Below, in pieces: positions 1-6,542 of a DNA stretch of 9,084 nucleotides (position 1 is the first letter of the stretch; the number at the start of each line of letters is the position of its first letter). The notes under the pieces were generated by a model. The model did no database searches, was not told the DNA's origin, and saw only the letters and a list, made by a program, of their open reading frames with translations. The translations under genes and the position numbers were made by a program. Location: positions 1 to 9,084 of the forward strand of contig CAILTZ010000009.1 in the NCBI GenBank assembly GCA_903837255.1, written 5' to 3'. This DNA is from an uncultured Pirellula sp. Its GTDB lineage: Bacteria; Planctomycetota; Planctomycetia; Pirellulales; Pirellulaceae.

Positions 1-22
1 CCACCGGCGTGAAGCCGGGTGG
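1..22. repeat. Imperfect GC-rich hairpin, possible REP-like element
   Basis: Bases 1-8 (CCACCGGC) pair with 14-22 (GCCGGGTGG) with one bulged G, giving eight base pairs around the loop GTGAA. A neighbouring GGTGG at 21-25 could also pair with the 5' CCACC. No T-run follows, so it is not an intrinsic terminator. It may be cut by the window edge. Short palindromes of this general shape occur as dispersed intergenic repeats in many bacteria; whether this one is repeated cannot be seen here. Confidence 0.4.
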
Positions 23-141
23 TGGCCTGCCTTGCGTGTGAATGGCTGAGGTTCATTGACAACGACTTTGAGGGCATGCAGCATACGTTGGTTCTGGTCA
101 CATCGCGCACCTGAAATCCTGTGGATCTATTTAGGAGCAAT

Positions 142-169
142 ACCATCGATTTGCGACCATCGATTTACG
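142..169 (+). repeat. 14-bp tandem direct repeat overlapping a terminator
   Basis: ACCATCGATTTGCG (142-155) is followed immediately by ACCATCGATTTACG (156-169), matching at 13 of 14 positions. The second copy supplies the 5' stem and loop of the terminator. The first copy carries the same ACCATCG, so it could compete for the same 3' arm. Confidence 0.75.
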
Positions 170-179
170 ATGGTTTTTT
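156..179 (+). terminator. Rho-independent terminator upstream of the first gene
   Basis: ACCATCG (156-162) and CGATGGT (168-174) form a perfect 7-bp stem around the 5-nt loop ATTTA. A run of six T follows (174-179), the first of which is the last base of the stem. This is the classic intrinsic-terminator layout on the + strand. It would stop transcription from a gene left of the window and isolate the downstream pair. The stem is only moderately GC-rich, so efficiency may be partial. Confidence 0.65.
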
Positions 180-187
180 GGTGCGAA

Positions 188-217
188 TCGACCTAGGCTC
201 CTGAAACGGTGTAAAAT
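188..217 (+). promoter_or_regulatory. Weak sigma70-like promoter candidate
   Basis: TAAAAT (212-217) matches the -10 consensus at five of six positions, and TCGACC (188-193) is a weak -35-like hexamer 18 nt upstream. It lies between the terminator and the first gene, where a promoter is expected. The -35 match is poor and planctomycete promoters are not well defined, so this is only a candidate. Confidence 0.25.
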
Positions 218-244
218 AAAGTCGTGTGAAATGATTCTTCAACC

Positions 245-271
245 GGCAGCCTCGGAGGCAGCCTCGGAGGC
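245..271 (+). repeat. 12-bp GC-rich tandem repeat in the leader
   Basis: GGCAGCCTCGGA occurs twice in direct succession (245-256 and 257-268), followed by a partial third GGC. Each unit contains GCCT-CGG-AGGC, which can fold into a small stem-loop (249-259 and 261-271). It lies 53-79 bases before the start codon, probably within the 5' untranslated region if the promoter candidate upstream is right. Confidence 0.6.
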
Positions 272-323
272 GATGGAGCATTTCATCGTCGACTTGCTCG
301 GCTCCGATCGAACCTAGAGCTTT

Positions 324-3300
324 ATGCAAAAACAGATTTCCAAGACCCTTTGCAGTTTCGGCCCAGCCTGGGTGGTAGCACTGCTGCCATCGGTGATTCT
401 ATTCGTAGGACCGCTTGGATCGGTGGGTCGGGCGCAAGAGGACACCTTCGCCGCAGCTGCCAGGGTGCTTGAACGCAATTGCGTTAGCTGCCATGCGGGT
501 TCCAAGCCCAAGGGGGGGTTGGGCCTTGAGACGCTCGAGGCGATGGTCCAAGGAGGTGAAAGTGGTCCGGCCCTGGTCGGGGGCGATACCGGCAAAAGCA
601 TCTTGCTCGAATATGTCTCTGGCGATGAGCCTCAGATGCCCAAGACAGGAAAACCGCTTTCTGCCGACGAGGTTCATGCCCTGAGGGTGTGGATTGCTGG
701 AGGGGCCAAGTGGCCCGAGGGCAAGAGGCTCGAGGATCGGCATGTTCCGGACGCCGAATGGTGGTCGCTCAGACCCTTGGTCCGTCCCGGAGTCCCTGAT
801 GTTCCGGTTCATGAGGTTCCGGTTCAGGGACCTAAGAAAGGTGAATCAGCCAACGGGTCACCGTACAAAGTCGCCAACGCTATTGATGCCTTTGTGGTCA
901 GCAAGTTGCGACACAAGGGGCTGCCTCAGTCGCCTCTTGCCGACCGTCGGACGCTCGTTCGACGCGTATCGATTGATTTGATCGGGTTGCCACCGACACC
1001 TGAACAGGTCTCAGCATTTGTGGATGATCCTGCGAGTGACGAGCAAGCTTACAGCACACTGGTTGATCGATTGCTCGAGTCTCCTAGGTATGGGGAGCGT
1101 TGGGCAAGGCACTGGCTCGATGTGGTTCATTTTGGCGAGACCCATGGATATGACAAAGACAAGCTACGTCTGAATGCTTGGCCGTATCGTGATTATGTAA
1201 TACGGGCGTTGAACACCGATAAGCCTTATCGCAGATTCATCGAGGAGCAGCTCGCCGGAGATATCCTGTATCCTGGAACAGCCGATGGTATTGAAGCCTT
1301 GGGGTTCATCTCTGCCGGGCCATGGGATTTTATTGGGCATGCCGAGGTTCCAGAGACAAAGATCGACGGAAAAGTTGCCCGGCATCTGGATCGCGACGAC
1401 ATGGTCGCGACTGCCATGGGGACCTTTAACAGTTTGACGGTCGGTTGCGCCCAATGCCACAATCACAAGTTCGATCCGATCTCGCAACGGGATTACTATC
1501 GCTTGCAGGCGGTCTTTGCTGCGGTGGATCGCGCCGATCGGGCTTATGATCGCGATCCGCAGGTAGCAGCCAAGCGGCAGCAGTTGGATCGCCAGATCGA
1601 TCAGCTGACCAAGGAGCTCAAGCAGATCGATGAGTTGGTCGCGGAGCGTGGCGGTAAACCTCTGGCGGAGTTAGATCGTCAAATCGCTGAGGCTTTGAAG
1701 GCCTTGGGCAGCAACGAGCAGCCTGAGTTTGGTTACCACAGTCAGATCGAGGATCGAAACGATGTAGCCAAATGGGTGCAAGTGGATCTAGGGGAGTCCA
1801 AGAGCATCACGGCCGTCGAGTTGGTCGGTTGCCATGATACGTTCAATAACATCGGAGCGGGTTTTGGATTTCCGGTTCGGTTTGTGGTCGAGGCTAGCGA
1901 CGATCCAGAGTTCAAATCCGCAGTGGTCAGGCTTGTCGACCGCTCGGCAGAGGATTTCGTGAACCCTGGGGTAGCGCCGCAGCGTTTCGAGGTTGGGGAG
2001 GTATCTGCCCGGCCGCCACGGGCACGGTATGTCAGGGTCACGACGACGAAGTTAGTCAATCGCATGCCGACTGACTACATCTTTGCATTGGCCGAGTTAT
2101 CGGTCTATTCGTCCGAGGGAATGAATCTGGCATCTGGAGGGGTGGTCTCTTCGCTCGATTCGATCGAAGCGGCTCCGCGATGGCAACGAAAGAATCTTGT
2201 CGATGGTTACTATTTCGGGCGAGCCAAGTTGGCCGACGGAGATTTGAAGGTCTTGCAGGCCAAGCGGTCCGAGATCGTCGAAGGAATTTTAGATAGTCCG
2301 ATGAAGCTCAAGCGGGCAGAGTTGTCCGGGGGTTTGGCCGAGGCCCAGCAGTCCAAGATGGGCTTACCGGCCCAGCAGGTAATCTACTCTGGGACGGTGC
2401 ATACTGGGAGCGGGGCTTTTGTAGGGACAGGAGGAAACGCTGGCAAGCCTCGTCCGATCTACATCCTAGATCGCGGTAGTGTCACCCAACCGAAAGACGA
2501 GGTCGCCCCCGGCGCACTGGATTGTTTCGGCGAGCTCAGGCAATGGTTTGATATGCCCGAGGGTCATAGCGAAGCACAGCGACGAGCGGCGCTGGCCCAT
2601 TGGCTTTCCGACGATCGCAACCCGCTGACTTGGCGAAGCATTGTCAACCGCGTTTGGCAGTACCATTTTGGACGCGGAATCGTCGAGACGTCAAACGACT
2701 TAGGTCGCATGGGTGCCGAGCCGACGCATCCGGAGCTTTTGGATTGGCTCGCGGTGGAGTTCCGCGACGGCGGAGGGTCGCTCAAGCGGTTGCACAAGTT
2801 GATCGTCACGAGTCATACCTATCGACAGGTTTCCTCGGCCAGTGGAAACACGGGGCCGGGCGGGCCAGAGTCCATCGACATCGACAACCGATTTTTATGG
2901 AGATCCAATCGCAGACGATTGGAGGCCGAGGCGTTGCGGGATGTGGTTTTGCAAGTCGCTGGGAAGTTGGATCTGACGATGGGAGGGCCGAGTTTTCAGG
3001 ACTTTGTCATCGAGTACCCTGAGCACTCCCCCCACTATGAATACCATTTGTATGATCCAGAGGATCCTCGGTCGCATCGTCGCAGCGTGTACCGTTTCCT
3101 GGTGCGGTCACAGCCACAGCCATTCATGACGACGCTCGATTGCGCTGATCCCTCGATGCGGGTTGACAAGCGGAATGAGTCGTTGAGTCCGCTCCAAGCT
3201 TTAGCGCTGCTTAACAATGGCTTCATGCTCACCATGAGCGGGCACTTTGCCAAGCGGCTTGAGAGCGAGTCGAAGGATGACGCAGGTAGGATTGAAAGGA

Positions 3301-3434
3301 TGTTCTCGTTGGCGTTTGGGCGAGCCCCCAGCGACCCAGAGCGAGGGGCACTCGAACAATACATCGCACAGCACGGACTGGCCAACGCTTGCCGATTGAT
3401 TTTCAATCTCAATGAATTCTCGTTTGTGGATTGA
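324..3434 (+). CDS. Secreted PSCyt1/DUF1549/DUF1553 protein with discoidin-like domain
   Basis: A 1036-residue exported planctomycete protein of unknown biochemical role, probably acting outside the cytoplasm. Residues 1-38 look like a signal peptide (lysine at position 3 and again at 7, hydrophobic 15-30, likely cleavage near GRA-QE). A PSCyt1-type haem motif follows: C53-V-S-C56-H57, with M105 in PQMPKTG as candidate axial ligand. DUF1549 spans about 185-400 and carries the family's second CxxCH (C375, C378, H379, then NHKFDP). Residues 412-460 are charged and probably coiled-coil. Residues 470-596 resemble an F5/8 type C (discoidin) domain (WVQVDLG, then FVVEASDD, then ARYVRVT), suggesting glycan binding. 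DUF1553 covers about 750-1015 ([13 protein letters not shown], then [12 protein letters not shown]), ending in the family-like NEFSFVD. Length is typical. The ATG is the first start after an in-frame stop at 315-317; its Shine-Dalgarno sequence is weak. The DUF1501 gene follows after 13 nt. Substrate is unknown; electron transfer or polysaccharide processing is inference. Confidence 0.93.
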   Translation: MQKQISKTLCSFGPAWVVALLPSVILFVGPLGSVGRAQEDTFAAAARVLERNCVSCHAGSKPKGGLGLETLEAMVQGGESGPALVGGDTGKSILLEYVSGDEPQMPKTGKPLSADEVHALRVWIAGGAKWPEGKRLEDRHVPDAEWWSLRPLVRPGVPDVPVHEVPVQGPKKGESANGSPYKVANAIDAFVVSKLRHKGLPQSPLADRRTLVRRVSIDLIGLPPTPEQVSAFVDDPASDEQAYSTLVDRLLESPRYGERWARHWLDVVHFGETHGYDKDKLRLNAWPYRDYVIRALNTDKPYRRFIEEQLAGDILYPGTADGIEALGFISAGPWDFIGHAEVPETKIDGKVARHLDRDDMVATAMGTFNSLTVGCAQCHNHKFDPISQRDYYRLQAVFAAVDRADRAYDRDPQVAAKRQQLDRQIDQLTKELKQIDELVAERGGKPLAELDRQIAEALKALGSNEQPEFGYHSQIEDRNDVAKWVQVDLGESKSITAVELVGCHDTFNNIGAGFGFPVRFVVEASDDPEFKSAVVRLVDRSAEDFVNPGVAPQRFEVGEVSARPPRARYVRVTTTKLVNRMPTDYIFALAELSVYSSEGMNLASGGVVSSLDSIEAAPRWQRKNLVDGYYFGRAKLADGDLKVLQAKRSEIVEGILDSPMKLKRAELSGGLAEAQQSKMGLPAQQVIYSGTVHTGSGAFVGTGGNAGKPRPIYILDRGSVTQPKDEVAPGALDCFGELRQWFDMPEGHSEAQRRAALAHWLSDDRNPLTWRSIVNRVWQYHFGRGIVETSNDLGRMGAEPTHPELLDWLAVEFRDGGGSLKRLHKLIVTSHTYRQVSSASGNTGPGGPESIDIDNRFLWRSNRRRLEAEALRDVVLQVAGKLDLTMGGPSFQDFVIEYPEHSPHYEYHLYDPEDPRSHRRSVYRFLVRSQPQPFMTTLDCADPSMRVDKRNESLSPLQALALLNNGFMLTMSGHFAKRLESESKDDAGRIERMFSLAFGRAPSDPERGALEQYIAQHGLANACRLIFNLNEFSFVD
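801..826 (+). repeat. 15-nt in-frame microduplication in a linker
   Basis: GTTCCGGTTCA occurs at 801-811 and again at 816-826, a 15-nt period that keeps the reading frame. It encodes VPVHE followed by VPVQG (residues 160-169) in the Pro/Val-rich linker between the PSCyt1 domain and DUF1549. The linker position suggests a tolerated slippage duplication. Confidence 0.6.
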
Positions 3435-3447
3435 ACCGTAGGTTTAC

Positions 3448-4992
3448 ATGAGCAATACCATTCGCAGGACGAGAATCATGGGAGAATCGGCTGACCAAAG
3501 CATGTTTTCGCGGCGAGGGATGCTCGAGTCGCTCGGTCAGGGATTCGGGGGGATCGCCCTGGGTGCGATGCTCGCAAACGAGTCAAGCCTATCGACCCAG
3601 ATGCCAGCCGACGATCAAACCTTGGGCATAGGCCGAGGGGGGAGTATGAGCAAGCTGCATCATCCGGCCAAGGCCAAGCGGGTCGTGCAGCTTTTTATGG
3701 CTGGGGCTGCGAGCCACATCGATTTGTTCGATTACAAGCCGGAGTTAGTCAAGCGGCACGGTCAAGAGAGCGATTTTGGTGAGCCGGTCGAGGCGTTTCA
3801 AAATGGACTAGGGCCCTGGCTCAAACCTGTGTGGGACTTCAAGCCTCATGGGGCTAGCGGAAAACTCCTTGGCGAGCCGGTCTGGGAGCTTGGGAAAGTT
3901 GCCGACGAGATGGCTTTTGTGCACAATGTCGTTGGCAAGACAGGGGTGCACAGCCAAGCGACGCTCTTGCATGCGACCGGCTTTCAATTGCCGGGTTTTC
4001 CTGGCATGGGTGCGTGGGTCAGCTATGGCCTAGGGAGCATGAACGACAACTTGCCGACCTTTGTGGTTTTTCCGGATCATCGCGGGCTGGCCAGCAACGG
4101 GACCAAGAATTGGGATTCGGCGTTTTTGCCGGCCCAGCACAGTGGCACGGTGATTTACCCAGGTTCAGAGAATCCGATCGCCGATTTGCGTCCGCACAAA
4201 TCAGGGGTCTATATAACCCCCGGCAGCGAGTCGGCCGGTCAGTCGTTGTTGGCTGAGCTCAATCGGCAGCATGCGCACCAGAGGGCAGGCGACGATCGGC
4301 TAGAGTCTCGGATTCGCAGTTATGAACTGGCCGCTCGGATGCAACTGGCCGCTCCCGAGGCTTTGGATTTTTCCAAGGAGCCCGAGCATATCCTCAAGCT
4401 CTATGGGTTGGATCAGATACCTTCGGCGTTCGACAAGGAGATCAATCCCCAGGAGGAGACAGTCCATTTTTCGCGCAAGTGTCTAGCGGCCCGGCGGATG
4501 CTCGAGCGAGGGGTTCGGTTTATTCAGATCTGGTCGGGGAACGACAACGGTTTTCCAAGGCGGAACTGGGATTCGCACGAGGACATCCAGCGCGACCATG
4601 GACCGCTGGCTAGCGGCATGGCACGCGGGGCTGCGGCGTTGATCCAGGACCTCAAGCAGCGAGGGATGCTCGAGGACACGATCATTCTCTGGACGACTGA
4701 ATTTGGGCGCATGCCCAGTTCGCAGGGGGGCAGGGGGCGGGACCACAACCCTTATTGCTTCACCAATTGGTTGTGTGGGGGAGGGATCCGAGGCGGGACT
4801 AGCTACGGGCCCAGCGATGCGTTTGGCTACAAGCCGTTGGATCGCCAGAACCCCACGCAGGTTTATGATATCCACGCAACGATTCTCCACCTTTTGGGTA
4901 TCGACCATACTCGATTGACGGTCCGGCAAAACGGCATCGATCGCCGCCTGACGGACGTTCACGGGCATGTCATCAACGAGTTGCTAGCTTAG
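3448..4992 (+). CDS. DUF1501 family protein with Tat-type signal
   Basis: A 514-residue DUF1501 protein. The family has an alkaline-phosphatase/sulfatase-like fold, occurs next to PSCyt1/DUF1553 genes in Planctomycetes, and has no settled function. Residues 20-44 look like a twin-arginine signal: S21-R22-R23-G-M-L, then a mildly hydrophobic glycine/alanine stretch, implying folded export. Family-typical segments include VVQLFMAGAASHIDLFDYKP (79-98), KTGVHSQATLLHATGFQLPG (164-183), NWDSAFLPAQHSGT (221-234), TEFGRMPSSQGG (417-428) then GRDHNP (430-435), and QVYDIHATILHLLG (471-484). His and Asp in these segments could bind metal, but that is inferred from the fold. I do not see a sulfatase CxPxR motif, so arylsulfatase activity is unlikely. 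Two starts are possible: ATG 3448, with GTAGG five bases upstream, and ATG 3478, with AGGACGAG upstream; both keep the Tat motif. The 13-nt gap from the preceding gene implies co-transcription. Confidence 0.92.
   Translation: MSNTIRRTRIMGESADQSMFSRRGMLESLGQGFGGIALGAMLANESSLSTQMPADDQTLGIGRGGSMSKLHHPAKAKRVVQLFMAGAASHIDLFDYKPELVKRHGQESDFGEPVEAFQNGLGPWLKPVWDFKPHGASGKLLGEPVWELGKVADEMAFVHNVVGKTGVHSQATLLHATGFQLPGFPGMGAWVSYGLGSMNDNLPTFVVFPDHRGLASNGTKNWDSAFLPAQHSGTVIYPGSENPIADLRPHKSGVYITPGSESAGQSLLAELNRQHAHQRAGDDRLESRIRSYELAARMQLAAPEALDFSKEPEHILKLYGLDQIPSAFDKEINPQEETVHFSRKCLAARRMLERGVRFIQIWSGNDNGFPRRNWDSHEDIQRDHGPLASGMARGAAALIQDLKQRGMLEDTIILWTTEFGRMPSSQGGRGRDHNPYCFTNWLCGGGIRGGTSYGPSDAFGYKPLDRQNPTQVYDIHATILHLLGIDHTRLTVRQNGIDRRLTDVHGHVINELLA
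3466..3480 (+). promoter_or_regulatory. Alternative ribosome binding site and start of the DUF1501 gene
   Basis: AGGA (3466-3469), continuing into CGAG, sits eight bases before an in-frame ATG at 3478-3480. It would start the protein at MGESADQS, ten residues later than the first ATG, and leave a shorter n-region before the twin-arginine motif, more usual for Tat signals. Either start gives the same mature protein. Confidence 0.4.
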
Positions 4993-5026
4993 TTCTTCGC
5001 CCGATGATTGGGTGTTCTGAGCGGTC

Positions 5027-5052
5027 AAGTTTTCTTGTGTGGAAAGCTTTTC
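5027..5052 (+). terminator. Weak terminator candidate after the DUF1501 gene
   Basis: AAGTTTTC (5027-5034) and GAAAGCTT (5042-5049) can form an 8-bp stem with one G-U wobble around a 7-nt loop, with a short TTTT run at 5048-5051. It lies 34 bases past the stop codon, the right place to end the preceding unit. The stem is AT-rich and the T-run is short, so it may not function. Confidence 0.25.
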
Positions 5053-5114
5053 TGACTGTTCTGGCGAAACTGTTTGAACTCGCTTTACCGACCATATAGA
5101 TAAACTAAGCTTGT

Positions 5115-5144
5115 CTGATAAACCGGACTGTCTTGCGGTATAAG
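5115..5144 (+). promoter_or_regulatory. Candidate promoter of the glycan cluster
   Basis: TATAAG (5139-5144) matches the -10 consensus at five of six positions, and CTGATA (5115-5120) is a partial -35 match 18 nt upstream. It lies about 75 bases before the flippase start, in the only sizeable gap before the four glycan genes. A second possibility in the same gap is TTGAAC (5074-5079) with TATAGA (5095-5100), but that spacing is only 15 nt. Confidence 0.3.
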
Positions 5145-5210
5145 GAAAGTTGATGGCTTAAGCGGTCACCGACGAGGGCGAAGCATTAAATAAGATCTAC
5201 TAATTAACAG

Positions 5211-5222
5211 GGTGATTTTTTG
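5211..5222 (+). promoter_or_regulatory. Ribosome binding site supporting a TTG start
   Basis: GGTGAT (5211-5216) matches the 3' part of the anti-Shine-Dalgarno complement (GGAGGTGATC) and ends three bases before the TTG at 5220-5222. There is no in-frame ATG near the N-terminus. The next in-frame start-like codons, GTG at 5244 and GTG at 5274, either touch the AGGAGG tract or would remove most of the N-terminus before the first membrane segment. Confidence 0.5.
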
Positions 5223-6542
5223 GCGGGAGTTTTTTTTAGGAGGGTGTTTGCGAGGAATGTTGGGCTTTCGACGGTGGTCAAGTTCAGTTCATTTCTCTTG
5301 CAGTTTGCGATGTTACCGCTTTTGGTTAAGTCGTTGGGGAAATCCGAGTATGGGGTTTGGGTTGCGCTTCAGTCGTTGGTCGTTTGGATTGCGTTGTTGG
5401 AGCTTGGGATTGGCAAGGGGCTTCGCAATAAGTTGATTGAGTCATTGAGTTTGGGTGAGACTGGAATGGCAAGGCGATACATTTCGTCGACGTTTTTCGG
5501 TCAGCTGGTGCTTTGGGGGGCTGTTGCAGTGGGGTTAGGATCGCTGCTGCTGGTGGTTGATTTTCCGTGGGCGCGGTGGTTGAGAAGTAGCGGAACGGAT
5601 CGTTCGATTGCTTGGAGTCTTTTGTTCTGTTTCATTTCGTTTTCGCTGAGTCAGTTGTTTGGGGTGACGAGTGCGATTTTGTATGCCAAGCATTGGAATG
5701 CTGCGACATCGCTGGTTGGTTTTTTTGGTTCGTTAGGGTTGTTTCTGTATGTGCTGTATTCGAGTTGGATTGGTGTGAGTCTGAGCATGCCCGAGTTAGC
5801 TTTTGCGAACTTGCTATTGTTCGCTTTGGGTTATGCCATCCAGTCGAGTTATCTGTTTCGACAGTTTCCCGAGTTGTTGCCGACCTGGGAAGATGCTTCA
5901 TGGCGAGATTTTTCTGAGATCGTAAGTATCGGCATTCGATTTTTGCTGATTGAAATCACATTCATCGTTATTTTTGTGATGGATCGATGGATCGTGTTGC
6001 AATGGTTAGGACCCGTGTCGGTCACCGAATATGACATCTTATTGAAGTTTTCTGCTTTGGTAACAACGGGTTATTCACTGTGTATTGGTCCGATCTGGGC
6101 GCTCTCTGGGACGGCTTGGGCCAAGCGTGATGTAGCGATGATGGACAGATTGTGGCGGATTGTGTCTGCGATCATGGTTCCGTTTGCGTTAGTCGCCTTA
6201 GCAATCGGATTTGCCATGAATCCGGTGATTCATCTTTGGGTGGATGAGGGGATAACGATCCCACCGTTAGCACGATGGTCGATGGTGGTTTATTCGTGGA
6301 TTGTCATATGGGGAAGTGCGTATGCGAGTCTGCTCAATGGGATCGGACGAGTTCGGGAGCAGATGATCTGTTCGATAGCTGCTTGTCTGATGAACATCCC
6401 GCTAGCGATGTATCTAAGCGGCATTGGGGGCATCGGTATAGCTGGCGTATTGATCGCCAGTGCGTTATCGCTGTCGATGTTCGCCGTCGTAGCTCCTTTT
6501 GTCTGGTTTGATTGCCGGAATCGTTGTGAGCAGATAGCATGA
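5220..6542 (+). CDS. Wzx-like polysaccharide flippase (MOP superfamily)
   Basis: A 440-residue polytopic inner-membrane protein, probably flipping a lipid-linked oligosaccharide from the cytoplasmic to the outer face. About twelve hydrophobic segments are visible (roughly 14-34, 41-61, 92-114, 131-157, 161-183, 192-212, 235-255, 275-295, 312-334, 354-374, 382-400, 403-428), and the length fits Wzx/RfbX proteins. The N-terminal half has the family pattern: LPLLVKSLGKSEYGVW (32-47), then LLELGIGKGLRNKL (59-72). Translation appears to begin at TTG. Its TGA overlaps the ATG of the next gene (ATGA), implying translational coupling in an export cluster. The first 600 bases are strikingly poor in C and rich in G and T on the coding strand, unlike the genes before it, which may reflect transfer or weaker codon selection. 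A MATE-type drug exporter is possible but less likely given the glycosyltransferase neighbours. Substrate cannot be predicted. Confidence 0.88.
   Translation: MAGVFFRRVFARNVGLSTVVKFSSFLLQFAMLPLLVKSLGKSEYGVWVALQSLVVWIALLELGIGKGLRNKLIESLSLGETGMARRYISSTFFGQLVLWGAVAVGLGSLLLVVDFPWARWLRSSGTDRSIAWSLLFCFISFSLSQLFGVTSAILYAKHWNAATSLVGFFGSLGLFLYVLYSSWIGVSLSMPELAFANLLLFALGYAIQSSYLFRQFPELLPTWEDASWRDFSEIVSIGIRFLLIEITFIVIFVMDRWIVLQWLGPVSVTEYDILLKFSALVTTGYSLCIGPIWALSGTAWAKRDVAMMDRLWRIVSAIMVPFALVALAIGFAMNPVIHLWVDEGITIPPLARWSMVVYSWIVIWGSAYASLLNGIGRVREQMICSIAACLMNIPLAMYLSGIGGIGIAGVLIASALSLSMFAVVAPFVWFDCRNRCEQIA

Larger units (their letters stand above)
1..323. other. Intergenic leader without a supported gene
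   Basis: All three + frames close within the first 50 bases (TGA at 10-12, 47-49 and 39-41), so at most a few codons of an upstream gene could lie here, and none is recognisable. I see no convincing minus-strand gene. The stretch holds a GC-rich hairpin at its left edge, an intrinsic terminator with a tandem-repeat arm, a 12-bp tandem repeat and a weak promoter-like pair, each listed separately. It probably marks the boundary between an upstream transcription unit and the PSCyt1/DUF1501 pair. Confidence 0.6.

Noticed and set aside
1..41. Possible C-terminal tail of an upstream gene
   Set aside because: Up to 15 open codons are available in two frames, too few to recognise a product or choose a frame.
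399..812. Minus-strand open frame opposite the PSCyt1 gene (137 codons)
   Set aside because: It lies entirely within a well-supported gene on the other strand, has no recognisable domain, and other overlapping frames of similar length occur along the same gene.
4483..4968. Minus-strand open frame of 161 codons opposite the DUF1501 gene
   Set aside because: Its proline/arginine-rich composition is what the reverse of a GC-rich gene produces, and it covers the most conserved part of DUF1501.
5001..5014. GCCCGATGATTGGG hairpin just after the DUF1501 stop as a terminator
   Set aside because: Only about five pairs including one wobble, and no T-run directly after the stem.
5212..5436. GTG-started 74-codon frame overlapping the flippase N-terminus
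   Set aside because: Its composition (Trp, Arg, Cys and Phe rich) looks like an out-of-frame reading of the G+T-rich flippase sequence, and the flippase frame shows family motifs from residue 32.
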